From: Nissolia schottii
Taxonomy: Eukaryota > Streptophyta > Magnoliopsida > Fabales > Fabaceae
Direction: 5' to 3'
DNA length: 64,000 bases
NCBI GenBank assembly: GCA_003254905.1
Contig: QANU01030108.1
Coordinates: 213,393 to 277,392 of the forward strand
This document shows, one piece after another, positions 22,301-34,245 of the stretch. Each line of letters opens with the position of its first letter. The first letter of the stretch is position 1. The notes under the pieces were generated by a model. It ran no database searches. It was not told where the DNA came from and was given only the letters and a program-made list of their open reading frames with translations. Position numbers and translations under genes: made by a program.

Positions 22301-25300
22301 ACTAACTTACAAAAAATAACAAACTCCAACTAACTTTAACTACCTTGATTTCAGTAGCAGGTATAAGTAAATTTTAAATATCAGTGACACTTAATTTATT
22401 TATTTAGGATAGATCAACATGTTTACGTCCCAAATAGGATAAACAAGTACAAAAGGAAAAAAAATCACTATAACTCAACAATGTTTGGCTTATACATGTC
22501 ATGCGTTGTTAAAATTTCTCCAAAAAAAAAAAATTCAAAGCGACAAAACTCTAGAGAAAAAGAGTACACTAACCTACAAGAATTAAGGGGGAAAAAGCAA
22601 AAGATCAAAACTACATCATATCATAAAAAATAAAAAAAAACACCAACAACACCTAATATATTATTATTGTTGTTATATTTTGACAACAATGCTATTACAT
22701 ATATAATATCTTATGTGTGCACCGTATTTATTATTTAGTACGAATTCATCTATTTTATCTGCATTCTTGTATTTAATTTTGTCACGTAAGTAGATATGAA
22801 AAAAAAAAGTGCATGTGATATAAATGTATAGCTACTACTACTATTATCATTTATAAGAAAAAACTTGTCTTTTTCTAGGAAGTAACAAGGAAGGTGGGTT
22901 TGCCAAGATTTTAGGAAGGGGCCGCAACACTACGACGTAAGTTATGATGATCATCAGCTCATGGCCAAAACGGCGTTGTCATGTTGGGACAAATTATAAT
23001 GCAAGATGCAGAGACATGTTCTAATCTTATAGCGACCCCTGAAAAATGTTTGTTTAATGCATGGGCACCGGTTACACAGAGAGACCTCTTTTGCATGTGG
23101 CGTTGTTGTGTACAGATGAGGGTGATATACAAGGTTGCGTTGCACATTAAACACCCATGTGGGGTTAGTGGGTTACTACTATTCTAGTTACTAATTTATA
23201 CGTAGTACCTAACAATGCAACAACTAGCACTACGGAGCATTTGTTCACTTCTTTTAACAGGTTTCCTATTCAATCTCACTGTTTGTATGCCTAAAAAATA
23301 GTCACCTAATAAATAAATAAATATTATAATATGATTATCAAACATTTTTGTGTGTCCGTGTAAATATGTATTTAATTTTATATTTAACAATATTTGTTTT
23401 CAGATAACATTTTCGATAAATATCTTGCGATCACAATAATTATAAACTGGTCCCAAATTTATCATCCATCCACCTAAATTTCTCAAGCATTCCAAAACCA
23501 CAGCCCACAGCCGTAAACTTTGTGATCTGTTTGGCCCATTTTTCTCTCTCATCCATCCAAAAATATTTCTTGCTAGCCTCTATTATTTCGTGTGATCTCT
23601 CTTGTTGGGATTTGAGTTTCATCAAAATTTCATATAATAATAAATATGGCTCGAGTTGATACAATGTTTCAAACGCAATGAATATGCATGACACAACTTT
23701 TTAATAAATTAACACCTTTAGAATTAAATTCACTTCTTCTCCAACCGTGAATTTTGCACTCCTATAGTCATCGCGCCTCACTACTATCCAATAGTATTGT
23801 TTGTTTTTCTTTTAATTATTATCTTTATAATATTTTATTTTAAAACTGTCATATTAGTGTATTCTACCGTATCTGTGCACCATAACTCATGAAAAGTTCA
23901 TGAGATTGCGAGATAAGGACAAAATCTAAACGTGTTATTAATAATGATGTTAAATGGAAACGGGTTTCATATGATCTATGAATTTAGAACGGGCCCACTA
24001 ATTTCTTTTCTGATTTAACCTCCAAGATCTAAAAAAAAAAAAAAAAAGAAAAGGAAGCAGGGGATATTGTCCGAAATCATTGAGACAAGTTATAAGTGCG
24101 CTGAAGAGACAGACACAGACATATTCCTTTTGAGTGCAGAGCAGCAAGCAGTGTAATTAGTCGAAAAATGATTTTCACAAAATCCTCAGAGACAGTCACT
24201 GGCTTTTCAAATTAAAAAAAAAAGGGGGATGAAACTTTGATCATCCATCAGTTACATTTGAGGTCGGCGATTAATTCAGTGAGATCCTGTGCGGGTTTTG
24301 TGCATACATTTTTTATGTGCAGTTAATTACTATTACTTTGTCCTTTCTGGTTTGAGAGTTCTGCTGACAGGGATAAATGCTTCCTTTTTTATTTTCATAA
24401 CCCTAATTTACATGTGATTTTTCTTGGAGTTCATCTTCTCAGATGTGGTGACACCAGTATGGATGTTTGTATTAAATACAATAAGATACGTAAATATAAT
24501 AATTTTATGAAAATATAAATATGAATACGGTGATATATATTAAATAAAAAATTATATTGATATATGTGTGTGTATATTTATAATATTAAATATTTATAAT
24601 AATCTTAATTATGATCTTCTAATAAAAAAAATTGAATAAATATTTTCTTATAAATAACAATTTGACTTGTCTAATAAACAAAATAATAGATAGAATGAGT
24701 AATTTTATTTTTGATAGTTTGATTTTTATTTATTAACTGTATAAAATATTTTATGCTAACATTTAATTAGATTTTTTGATATGGTGACTCTTGAATTAAG
24801 AAGTAAAAAAGAATATTAATCATTTATGTTTATATAATAAGATTTAATTAATTCACCGTGTAAAAAAGTTTTACGCTGAGTAAAAATTACCATGTCTTTT
24901 AACTAAAACATAGTCGTTCATTAAAAAAAGAAAAGTTTACGCAACCGCTTATTTGATACATATATACGTGTGAAATTAATATGCATAGTATACATTCATG
25001 AGCAAAAGTCATGTTCTGCATTTGTGCATCATTGAGGTTACAATAATGCTAGGTGTGTTTTAAATCCTTGATATCCATGTCAAATCATCAAGAAAATAAA
25101 TAGATTAAATGTGGAAGTGTATATGAACTTTTAAATACATAGGAATTGATTGATATTGTCCATTAATGTTTGAATTTGTATTATTGGTCTTTCTCAACCA
25201 AAATCTCTGTATTCCCTACTAGGGTTTTAATGCAATTTTTCAGATGAAAAAAGAGACTACTTATTCAATTTTAATGTATTGAGGACTAAAACTCTCATCA

Positions 25301-25366
25301 TCTATTTATATTTAACAAGTGGTTCTCATTAAATCCTAAAGGGCTAAATAGACTAAGGAAATATAA

Positions 25367-26178
25367 TTTCCTAACAAGGTGTACAACGATTTTGCCGTCA
25401 CTGTAAAACCATTGTATGTTGTACATATGGAATACACGACAGTACCGAATGCACAAACTTTTGCGAACACATGTACAAACCTTTTTCACGCACATAAACA
25501 AACATTTTTCACATATGAAATTAAATCAGATTGGATCTGCAACACATTAAATAGCGAAAATTCACGTTCTCTCTCTATCTTACTCCTACTCACACTTTAA
25601 ATGCATGGACTCACTCGCTACTATGCATAAACATTTTAAAGCAGATGCACAAACTTTTGAACTGACGTGCACAAACTTTTTAACAAGCATAAACAAATAA
25701 TAAGACAAAAATAAAACGAAAACAAAGAATAAGAAAATTTTGGGACTCACTTGCATAAACTTTTGATCAAGAGTGCACAAACTTTTCTACACACATGCAC
25801 AAACTTTTGAACAATCAAAAACAAAAATTTGACAAAAATGAATACAAACAGAAAAATTTTGTGCTCATGTACACAAACTTTTGAATAATAATACACAAAC
25901 TTTTCTACGCACATGCATAAACTTTTTAACAACTGGAAAAATTGCACAAACGAATATGAAATTGAAAACTCTGAAATCCATAACATCTTGCAAAGAAGAA
26001 AAAAAAATGAAGAAGAAAAAAGAATGAAGGAATAGTGAGGGGATAAGATAAAAATAAAAAGTAAAAAATATGAGAAGAAGAAGAAGAAGAGCATGAGAGA
26101 GTGAGAAAGATTGAAAAAGATAAGAGAAAAAATGTGCATTTAATATTGTGGTAGAAAAGTGATATACATTTTTTTTTC
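25367..26178 (+). mobile_element. Mutator-like non-autonomous element, copy A
   Basis: Left subterminal 'aggtgtacaacg' is identical to that of copy B at 44575. The interior carries about a dozen C(A/T)(C/T)AAAC-TTT motifs, mostly in triplets at exact 22-bp spacing (25626/25648/25670, 25754/25776/25798, 25872/25894/25916). Next comes a purine-rich block with GAA runs (25990-26120), then 'gtatatcac' on the complement of the right end. No 9-bp duplication was found here, so the ends are placed by analogy with copies B and C. The overlapping minus-strand frames are low-complexity by-products. Confidence 0.65.
25626..25922 (+). repeat. 22-bp-phased ACAAAC motif triplets
   Basis: Three triplets of C-A-(C/T)-A-A-A-C followed by T-rich sequence. 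Within each triplet the motif starts are 22 bp apart without exception; triplets are separated by 84 and 74 bp of unrelated A-rich DNA. A looser fourth triplet lies at 25452, 25474 and 25493. The fixed spacing is close to two helical turns. Confidence 0.85.
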
Positions 26179-26304
26179 TTGAGGTTATTAATGATTCAAC
26201 CACTCCAATTGGATGGGCTGAACTATATCTACATCATCTCATCTTTTTCATTTTTCTTGATTAGTTAAATGGAAGATTAAATATAAATATTTTAAATATG
26301 GGTA

Positions 26305-26433
26305 ATGTTACTTGAACAATAAAATTAGAAAATATATAAAAATGTGTAGAATATAATAATTATGTAAAACTCATATAAATTTACATGTTATTATATTTTT
26401 ATATGTTGTCTAATTTTATTATTTAAGTAGCAC
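26305..26433. mobile_element. Foldback MITE
   Basis: A hairpin of about 130 bp: 'gttacttgaacaataaaattag' at the left pairs with the complement of 'ctaattttattatttaagtagcac' at the right. The arms are about 50 bp with a few mismatches. Confidence 0.75.
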
Positions 26434-26759
26434 ATTGTTTCAATATTGTAGGTATCTCAAATCTTAAGAAATTTGCCACTGACGGTTACCTCCTTTTTTG
26501 TTTCCTCTGGTCATGGATCCTGAGTCTAAATCTCACCTCTTTGTATGATATTAGCAGAGTGTTATTTCTCTTTAATCAGTGACTTAAATTTAGAGTAAAA
26601 CATTATTTTAGTAATAAATAAAGATATGTGACATCATCATATTAGTGCTTAAAAATTTATCATCACTAATTAGGTTTGTCTGCTAATCCCTGAACTTTTT
26701 AGAGAAATTCAATGATAAGTTCTTATACTTAGAAAGTTCGTCGACAGCCTGTTCAACAC

Positions 26760-26987
26760 GTGGAAAAAGTGAATTCGAAGATGTCTATAGACGTCTTGCA
26801 TGAGGTGGATGACGAACAAATTATAGTGGAAGCTTTGGAGACCAAAAACCATTTGGGTTTATCGAGCCCTAACAAAGTGGCAGTGGTGCAAACTATTGGG
26901 AAGACAAAATGGGAAAAGAAGCAAAGGAAAGTAAAGAAATTAAAGACGACCCAAGCAAAGAAGGCAGGAAGCACTTTCAACTCCTAA
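26760..26987 (+). other. Unrecognised 75-codon ORF abutting the gypsy element
   Basis: An open frame with an acidic first half and a Lys-rich second half (a KKQRKVKKLK-like run). It ends about 10 bp before recognisable gypsy sequence of the opposite strand begins. It may be a fragment of another retroelement ORF or of a host exon. The complementary frame is also open, so it could be chance. No family assigned. Confidence 0.2.
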
Positions 26988-27004
26988 TCGGAAGCCAACT
27001 CAAC

Positions 27005-28059
27005 TTATAACGGTTGAACAACCACTTCTTGAACTACACACTTCTTCAGGATCGATACATGAAAAAAAGGATGCACTCGTGATTCCGATGGCAACAGTAA
27101 ACGATAAGCCACAAAACTAGTCTTCTTAGTGATTTCGAAGGGCTCATAAAATTGGGGACTCAGTTTTTGATTGATCCTCTTGGCTAATGAGCAGAGTTGA
27201 TACGATTGAATCTTAAGATAGACTTTCTCTCTCACCTCAAATGAGAGATCCCTGCGCTTTGAACTCAACCAACATCTGATCTCATGCTTCCATTAGCTCC
27301 TGAATCTCAACCATGACCGATTCCTTTTCTCCTCTAAACAAAGTAGGAGGGTCTCAACCATATAGAGCTTTGAATGGGATAGTCTTAGTAGACTCATGAT
27401 AGTTGGTATTGTATCAATACTCGACCCAAGGGAGCCAAGAATGCCACTGTTTGGGCTTGTTACTCATAAAACAACAAAGATAAGTATCCACACACTTATT
27501 AATGGCTTCACTTTGTCCGTATGTTTGGGGATGGTATGTGAAACTATGCTTCAACTTGGTGCCTTCCGTGAAAAACAATTTAGAACAAAAAGTACTCAAG
27601 AATACCTTGTCCCTATCTAAGACAATGGAGTTTGGGAAGCCATGTAAACGCACTACTTCCTTGATGAAAGTGATGGCCACTTATTTAGAGGTATATGGAT
27701 GGGTCAAGGGAATAAAATGAGTATACTTAGTCAAGCGATCCACCACCACAAGAATGGAATCAAATCCCTTGGCCTTAGGTAGACCCTCTATGAAGTCCAT
27801 AATAACTCAGCAAGATAAAGCTTGCGATTTATTCTTCTAACACACATCACAACTCCTAATGAAACCTTGAATGCTCTCCCTCATTCCTTCCCAATAAAAT
27901 AGCCTTGAGATTCTCTTGAAAGTTTTGAGGAACCTCGCATGTCCTCCCATGGCTGAAGCATGAAACTCTTGTAAAATATCAAGAATTTTTGTGGAATGTT
28001 TGGAAACCACTAATTGTCCCTTGTAGAAGAGCTTGCCTTATTTTAGCTCAAACCTAGGA
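27005..28059 (-). pseudogene. Gypsy integrase remnant
   Basis: Minus-strand blocks appear in family order: the zinc-binding 'SCDVC' near 27845; the catalytic-core start '[14 protein letters not shown]' and '[14 protein letters not shown]' near 27700-27800; 'VLDRDKVFLSTF' with the second Asp; and 'YHPQTYGQSEAIN', which holds the Glu of the D-D-E triad. The C-terminal 'SPQFYEPFEITKK' and 'VHPFFHVSILKK' follow at 27005-27268. Family members usually have HPQTDG where this copy has HPQTYG. Frames shift between the blocks, so it is inactive. Confidence 0.85.
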
Positions 28060-28690
28060 TGCTTGTCATTCCCCTACACGAGGTCCAACATAATGCCTAT
28101 CAATTGTTCATCAGCATGTACCTTGGCTTCTAAATCAACCCAATCACAAAAAACCATTGTAGAAAGAGTTGAGTACTGTAACTTCATGGACAAACCATTA
28201 ACTACCCTATTCTCATCCCTTGCCTTGTACTTGATCTCAAAAGTGAAGCCTAACAATTTCGTCATCAACTTCTGTTTGTCATCCCCCACAATTCTCTAGT
28301 CCAAAAGGAATTTCAAACTCTTCTGGTCAGTGTTGACGATGGAATGTTGTCCCAAATTTGAATAGCCAACACAATGGCCATAAGCTCCCCTTCATAAACA
28401 GAATTCGTCTGAGCTCTATCAAATAATACCTGACTCATGTAAGCAATGGGCTTGCCTTCTTGCATTAGGATAGCTCCCAGTCCTTTCCCTAATGCATCCG
28501 TCTCTACCACAAATGTCTTCTCAAATGAAGGAACTGCCAACATGGGAACTATAGTCATAGTTGTCTTCAACTGTTCAAAAGCCAATTGTGCGGTTTCCCC
28601 CCACATAAAATTATCCTTCTTGAGCAACTGAGTCAAGGGCCAAGCAATTTTCCCATAGTTTTCAACAAATTGTTGGTAGTACCCTGTCAT
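28060..28690 (-). pseudogene. Gypsy RNase H remnant
   Basis: The minus-strand frame starts with the thumb motif 'GYYQQFVENYGKIAWPLTQLL', followed by the connection and RNase H: 'FVVETDALGKGLGAILMQ' with the first catalytic Asp, then 'NSVYEGELMAIVLAIQ' with the Glu. A frameshift near 28330 separates it from the following block ('FEIKYKARDENRVVNGLS', family form GKENxVADALS). Confidence 0.85.
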
Positions 28691-29387
28691 TCCTAGGAAC
28701 CCTCTCAGTCCCTTAAGATAAGTCAGGATTGGTCAATCTATCATATCTTTGAGTTTGGTAGGATTGGCTGCGATCCTCTAAGATGATATGCCCCAAGTAC
28801 TCTAGTTGGGATTGCACAAAACAACATTTCTTCTTATTCACATAGAGCTCATGCTATTTCAATAGTTCAAATACCTTCCTCAAGTGTAGATAGTTTTACT
28901 CCAATGTGAGACTATAATCAATATATCATCAAAAAAATACAAGCACGAATCGATGCAAATGCGACGGTAATACCCTGTTCATAAGGTCCTGAAAGGTAGA
29001 TGGAGCATTGGTTAAACCAAATGGCATTACCAAAAATTCATAGTGACCCTCATGTGTTCTAAAACCGGTTTTTAGAATATCCCCCTCCTGCAAGCAAATT
29101 TGGTGGGATCCTGATTTCAAGTCTAATTTGGTGAGCACCTTAGTGTCCCTTAGCTCATCCAGCAACTCATCAATGACAAGTATAAGGAACTTGTCATGCA
29201 TAGTAATTTTATTCAAGGCTTTGTAATTGGCGTAGAAACTCCAACCTCCATCTTTCTTCTTCACCAAAATCACTGGGCTACAAAACCATCTCATTTTTCT
29301 AATAGTGTGGGTACCTGTACAGTCGTAAATGGGGAATCTTTGCTGCTTCCCATAGGATAATAACATGATCCTGCTCTCGAATGGGAG
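28691..29387 (-). pseudogene. Gypsy reverse transcriptase remnant
   Basis: Recognisable on the minus strand are '[15 protein letters not shown]', '[15 protein letters not shown]', '[16 protein letters not shown]', '[23 protein letters not shown]' and 'HRFVLVFF'. The double-Asp active-site motif follows, but a run of seven T (28931-28937 on plus) shifts the frame and produces a stop just before it; six T would keep it open. About 15 residues are missing after the 'PHY-KNE' block near 29300. This is a dead copy. Confidence 0.85.
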
Positions 29388-29392
29388 ATAGG
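29388..29392. repeat. 5-bp target duplication, left (ATAGG)
   Basis: It matches GTAGG at 30811-30815 with one mismatch. The gypsy coding frame continues when the LTR and one copy are ignored, which supports this placement over alternatives a few bases away. Confidence 0.75.
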
Positions 29393-30810
29393 TGATAGAG
29401 AAATTTTACCTGACATTTTTATATTGCATAATTGAGCATTACAGCCTAGAATTATGTGATTTTGATGACTAATTGATAAGATTCGCATAATTGTCCTTTT
29501 ATGAGCATGATTGAGAAAACTATAGTTTAAGCACCGTTTTTAAATGATTTTTAATTGTCTTGAGTAACCTATGTGTTTAACATCTTGTGTTTGAGTTGTT
29601 AGAATCACAGGTAATCGAGTGTTGATGTAAGAAGGGAAGCAAAAGGAACAAGGAATGAAAGAAAATGAGCCAATTGGGAATCAGTGGAGCATTCTCGCGC
29701 GAGATAAAGCAAACAGAGAGCAAGGATTGGCACTCTGGATGACGTCTCGCGCGAGATACATATACATCTCGTGCAAGACGTGACAAACAGATAGTGAAGG
29801 ATATGATTCTGGAAGTGTGTCTTGTGCAAGACACAATGCAACTCGCATGAGACACGATCGCAGAGGCCTGAAACCCTATTTTGTGACCCCAAAAAGTTAT
29901 AAATAGACATAGGGTGAACACAATTGAAGAACCACACAAATCAGCTCCAGTTGCTCTTAGGATTATGTTTTTACACAGTTTTTCCTTAATTTTTTCAGCA
30001 TCTTAGGATTAATGTTAGCGATGCATTATTAGTTTTGTCTCATTCAAAAATTGCTGGAGCTCTCGGGATAGCGTATGAGTTTCTTCGTGATTCAAATCGT
30101 CTTTCTTGTTTATTAATTCAGGTTTTGCATTTATTTTCAAATCTATACTTCTTCTTTCTTTAATATATTTACGTTGCGTTTTTATCCTCCACCCCATGGA
30201 GGCATAGTTTCTTTAATATCTTGCATGCGGTAACTCTAGATTAGGATTAATCAGAGGTTCTTGTGCTTAATGTCTGTTCATGATTTGTTCCACCCTTAAT
30301 TAGTAATATAGCGATTGCATGTTATTGGTTAGGATTAATTGTAGGTTGATAGATCTTGACGATTGTAGGATTTATCGATTTAGGATTTGGGAACTTTTTA
30401 GGGGAACTAATTAGATCTAATTTGGTTATGAAATTGATGCTTAGGGGATTAACGATCTTAGTCTCTTGAGTGAATTGCGTGTTAGTTAGAGATTTCAACT
30501 AACAACAACATCCCCTTTATGAATAATTAATTTAGGAATCGATGACAATAAATCCTTGAATCTAGAAACGTTGTATGTAGGATATTGCTTTTTTTATCAT
30601 TGTTGATTTATTTCTATTTTGCTTTCCCTTTAGTTCAAATTCATCAAACCAAACTCCCCCCAATTTAGTTGAACTCGTAATTGACTTTCGAATTGCTTCC
30701 TCAAGAGACGACCTAGGTTAGCCCCTTTTACTACCTTTTTTTGGGGTTTACTTAGTTATAAATTATTATTTGACCACACACTAAAATTAAAGACATTTTG
30801 GTGCATTTCA
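29393..30810 (+). mobile_element. Solo LTR (TGATAG...TTTCA), 1418 bp
   Basis: It starts TGATAGAGAAATTTTACC and ends 'ggtgcatttca', flanked by ATAGG/GTAGG. A TATAAATAG box is at about 29896. Five palindromes lie at 29693-29853, upstream of it. U5 carries a 'caagagacgacctaggtta' block (about 30702). The terminal 'ttgaccacacactaaaatta' matches the complement of 36660-36700, and the start matches the complement of 43910-43955, so the LTR at 36655-43955 is of the same family. The short frames inside are chance. Confidence 0.85.
29693..29853. promoter_or_regulatory. Palindrome cluster upstream of LTR TATA box
   Basis: TCTCGCGCGAGA occurs perfectly at 29693-29704 and 29745-29756. Diverged copies TCTCGTGCAAGA (29767-29778), GTCTTGTGCAAGAC (29819-29832) and ACTCGCATGAGAC (29841-29853) follow. 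The cluster ends about 45 bp before the TATAAATAG box, so it sits where U3 enhancers usually are. CpG-rich palindromes are also targets for methylation in plants. The factor is unknown. Confidence 0.8.
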
Positions 30811-30815
30811 GTAGG

Positions 30816-31400
30816 TTATTCGGTGTCAGGAACACATCATTAAACTCTTCTAGCAACCCCTCAATCTCTGTATTCTATGTCAATGCATTCAGATTCCCCT
30901 CTTTAGGTGTCATAGGGACCACCAAGAGCCCCTCACCATCATCCCAGAGAGTCTTTAGAACCAAATTCAATGAAGTCACTAATCGACAAAGTGTCAAATC
31001 TCCCAACAACTGTCGGCGGACTCCCTGTTCTTCCCAACTCATCATTATGTCTCAGAAGTTTGTCTCAATCGTTCTTAGAGTCTCCACCCAGTCCCTAAAA
31101 CCACCTCCAATTAGCCCAATGCCATCACAAAGAAGTATTGCACAATAGTTAGGCCTTGTATTTCCAGATTCACATCCTTACATACTCCTACTCCTTGCTC
31201 GACTCTTCCATTCCCCACTTCAACTTAGATCCCAACTACCGTTTCAATGGGTAAACCCAGCTTCTTTGCCAGCTGTTCTGAGATGAAATTTGTAGTTACT
31301 CCTAAATCGATTAATACCTCAACATTCTCATTGGAAATACACCCCCATATCTTCAAAGATTTGTTGGGAATGAGTCCCCACGGGACATTGTGGGACAGTC
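30816..31400 (-). pseudogene. Gypsy protease and linker remnant
   Basis: The minus strand at about 31260-31325 encodes 'VEVLIDLGVTTNFIS', which aligns to the retropepsin active-site block (family V-L-I-D-S-G-A-T-x-N-F-I-S). The catalytic Asp is kept but the next residue is Leu instead of Ser/Thr, which would weaken or abolish activity. The part next to the inserted LTR encodes 'EEFNDVFLTPNNL', the linker leading into reverse transcriptase, and stops exactly at the 5-bp duplication. Confidence 0.7.
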
Positions 31401-31529
31401 ATAGAACTTGCATCAGTACTTGAACTTGCTCTTCGAACTTATCCCATGATGTATCTTCCTCACTCTGATCCTCAATTTGCACCTCTTTTTCTTTCGGTCA
31501 TCCTCTAAATCTTCTATTAACATTAACTT

Positions 31530-32916
31530 GAGGTGTTAGAATTTACAAACGTGATCTCGTCCCTACTTTTCACCACACTTGAAGCAAAGACTTTTCCTTT
31601 GTTGCTTATCCCATTCTTCGTTAGATAGATTGCCTGTGCCATTCTTTCTCATGTCCCCCTGATTCCCTGTGTTGTGTTTGTTACTTCCTTCCTCCACATT
31701 CGGTATGTTTGGTTGGTTACCCCCACGGATAGGCTTAGTGGTCTTGAGTTGCTATGAATGCCGAGAGAATCATGTGCATATACTTGTTCTGCCTGCGAGT
31801 GTTACGCCTTTTTCTCGCCAAGCTTTGTTCCTCTATTCTAATTCCCCATCCCTCTCCATCATGTTTTTCAAACAATGGAACGAACCCAGCTTCATCTCTG
31901 CCTTGATATCCTTCCTCAATCCACTCAAAAAAATGTTCATCACTCTATTTGGGTCAACGTCCTACCTCGAGCCCATTATCAATTCAAATTGTTTCTTGTA
32001 TTAAGCCACACTTCCAGTTTGCCTCAGCTGTAGCAAAGGTTCTACGGGATTAAAAGCCACCTCAGGTCTGAATCTTTTGATTAGCGCTTCCTTGAACTCT
32101 ACCCATGAAGGAAAACGATTCTGATCCTCCCACCATTGGTACCATATTAAAGCTTCACCTTCCATAGCCACCAGCTCCATCTTAATCTTGTCAGCTCCCA
32201 CCTTGAAACCTCTAATCTAAAATTACCTATTAATATGAGCAAGCCAACATACGGATTGTCGCTAGAAAACATGGGGAGTTCGAGTTTCAGACCACTTTAA
32301 GCCCTCTTATATCTTAGTTCAGCATCTCTATGTTCCTCCCCACAACGAGACCTGGATCGAGAGTGACCAAATCTATAATGGAAATTTCCTCAGTCTTCTT
32401 CTTCCCCACTCTCAAAAGAACACCCCTGTTTGGACCCGTCGTCGTCCTTATTACGTGCACGCGAGCTTTCTCTCTCGCGGTCGCATCACTATTCATGACT
32501 GTCCTCACAGTTTCTGCCATCAGAGTACCTCTGAAGTCATTCATCTTCCTTGCGACGATGTCTCCTGCTCGCGTCGTAGTCGCTTCGTCGATGGTCATCG
32601 TCGGCTCAACGGTCGTGACTTCTCTGGTTTTGTGGTCACGAACAACACTTGACTCACATTCACAGGTGAGTTGCTCCAACTAGTGAGTCAGAATCTCTAG
32701 GGATTTGCCTTGCTCATCTTACTTTTGTTTCACGTTGGAGATGGACTCCAATTTCTTCCCTAAATCCCTAATTGGTACACGATGCTGCCCTAATTCCCTA
32801 ATTTGTTTCAATTTCTGGCCAAATCCTCCCAACGACTCCAATTTCCGTTCCAAGCCCTAAAGACGCATTTCCATCTTAACCCGTGTATGTACCATTCATA
32901 GGTTCCCAAGATTAGT
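31530..32916 (-). pseudogene. Gypsy gag remnant with zinc knuckle
   Basis: The minus-strand frame at 32001-32201 gives the capsid block 'MEGEALIWYQWWEDQNRFPSW-EFKEALIKRF', a standard plant gypsy gag motif. At about 31536-31590 a CCHC-type knuckle 'CFKCGEK-GRDHVC' is readable, with one stop inside. The N-terminal part (32314-32679) is charged and low in similarity. Stops and frame changes separate these pieces. Confidence 0.75.
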
Positions 32917-32928
32917 GCTCTGATGCCA
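32917..32928 (-). other. Primer-binding site (initiator tRNA-Met type)
   Basis: The minus strand reads TGGCATCAGAGC, one base from the common plant TGGTATCAGAGC complementary to initiator Met-tRNA. It lies two bases after the LTR end (ACA at 32931-32933 on the minus strand). Confidence 0.85.
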
Positions 32929-32930
32929 AT

Positions 32931-33267
32931 TGTAATGGAACCAAATAGTAATCTAAGAAATAATATCGGTAAGAGAATTGTTATTGATGTAGAAAAAAAA
33001 TAAGGATTAGTGATAATGGTAGTTCTTTAAGAGGCCGCCTTCTCTCCTAATTGAGGTTCAGTCTAATCTTTTGGATGACCCCCTTCTGTACATCCTGCTC
33101 AACCCTAAATCCACCAGTCTTGCCTCATTAATTATGTGAAATTATTAATTTATCCTCCTCCTAGTGTACACGTTATAATAAGAGGATTTATTCTTGATTT
33201 TTGATGTACTACTATATGGACCTCTTTACTTATCCCTACCGTTAGGCTATTCTCGTTAATAATAACA
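32931..33267 (-). mobile_element. 5' LTR of the gypsy element (~337 bp)
   Basis: The inner edge is fixed by the primer-binding site: the minus-strand LTR ends ...GGTTCCATTACA. The outer edge, TGTTATTATTAACG on the minus strand at 33267, is the best TG start in range. The partner LTR is missing, so this edge cannot be checked by repeat matching. Confidence 0.6.
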
Positions 33268-33599
33268 TTAGGTTCAAGCCTTGTAACCATGACACGATCA
33301 TAGCAAGAAATAAAAAGATCTTGGAAAAGAAAATGCAGAGGAAGGAAAATGCAAAGAAGAAACGAAACCAGAGGGTTTCAAGGTAATAAGAAAAGGAAAC
33401 CTCCATGCGAAGTTGTACCGGTGACTTCTATGCTGCAAGGTCCGGGGATTGATGGCGAGTTTGAATGCTGCAAGACCCGACAGTAGAAACGTGAGATTTT
33501 GGCAAAGAGTTGGGGCTGGAAACACTTGACGAAACTCACCTGATTAGCTTCCTAGAGGCAAAGTACAGAGCTAGAGAGGAAAATACAAAACCTCAGTTG

Positions 33600-34245
33600 A
33601 AGCTGCTAAGGAATAGTGGAAACAGAGGGAAAAACAATGGGCCAAATAAGGGTCCACAATCTTAGAGGAAAATGTTCACAAAGAAGGAGGTTGGTTGTTG
33701 GAGTGGTGGTGCTATTGGACCTTGCTAATGCTATAATTTTGTCATGGTTGGATTTAATGTTCCTATTGTGGAGTGATATCAGTCAATTCAGTCAAGAACT
33801 GAAGACTTGAGGCGGGTTGTGTGCCAATCGATTAAGTCTAGGGATGGCCAACTATTTGAGTTATTTGTGTTGTTAGTTGTTATGATGTATATCAGTAGTG
33901 GATCGCAGTAGGTGGACTATTAGTTGCATAGTTTGGTTCCTTTTTGTTTTTGTCATCGCTGATGAACTCTGCATATATGAGTCAATACTTTAAGTTGGTG
34001 TTTGAGTGTCTTAAATTGAGAGGTTTGGTATCTCTTTTCTCCCAAATATATCAAGGGTCATTCTTATTGGGTTTTCTTGGGTATTTTAGCGAGACCTTAG
34101 TAACCTTGCTAGGTACATCATTTTGTCTCGGTGGCTTTGTGATCTCTGAAAAGGCGGTTCTTATGTTTCTTGTGTCTCATGTATTACTTGTTACACTTTT
34201 CAGTGGAATGAAATTGAGGCTACTTATCAAAAAGGAAAAAAAAGT
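33600..34245 (+). mobile_element. Possible LINE 3' end
   Basis: A T/G-rich stretch ends 'gaggctacttatcaaaaaggaaaaaaaa' near 34245. This resembles the 3' end and A tail of plant L1-type LINEs. No reverse transcriptase is present, so this would be a heavily truncated copy. Frames of 60-100 codons inside show no family motif. From 34246 to 35400 I see no gene. Confidence 0.3.

Larger units (their letters stand above)
26995..33267 (-). mobile_element. Ty3/gypsy retrotransposon, chromovirus-like, decayed
   Basis: On the minus strand the order is 5' LTR (32931-33267), primer-binding site (32917-32928), gag, zinc knuckle, protease, reverse transcriptase, RNase H, integrase, and the integrase C-terminal block that ends with the chromovirus-style 'SRVHPFFHVS' motif. 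The short LTR and compact size fit a Reina-like chromovirus, but I cannot prove the clade. Stops and frameshifts break every domain. No 3' LTR is visible below 26995, so that end is deleted. A 1418-bp solo LTR (29393-30810) splits the element upstream of reverse transcriptase. Confidence 0.85.

Noticed and set aside
23440..23694. 84-codon minus-strand frame with Trp/Lys-rich sequence
   Set aside because: No homology is recognised, no splice context, and no conserved neighbours; treated as a chance frame.
25298..26203. Overlapping minus-strand frames with Cys/Lys/Phe-rich sequence
   Set aside because: They arise from the 22-bp-spaced A/C-rich motifs and purine block of the Mutator-like element. 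The 22-nt step does not keep the reading frame, so coding is unlikely.
32314..32683. Plus-strand 117-codon hydrophobic frame
   Set aside because: It is the complement of the decayed gypsy gag; the minus-strand reading has the family context.
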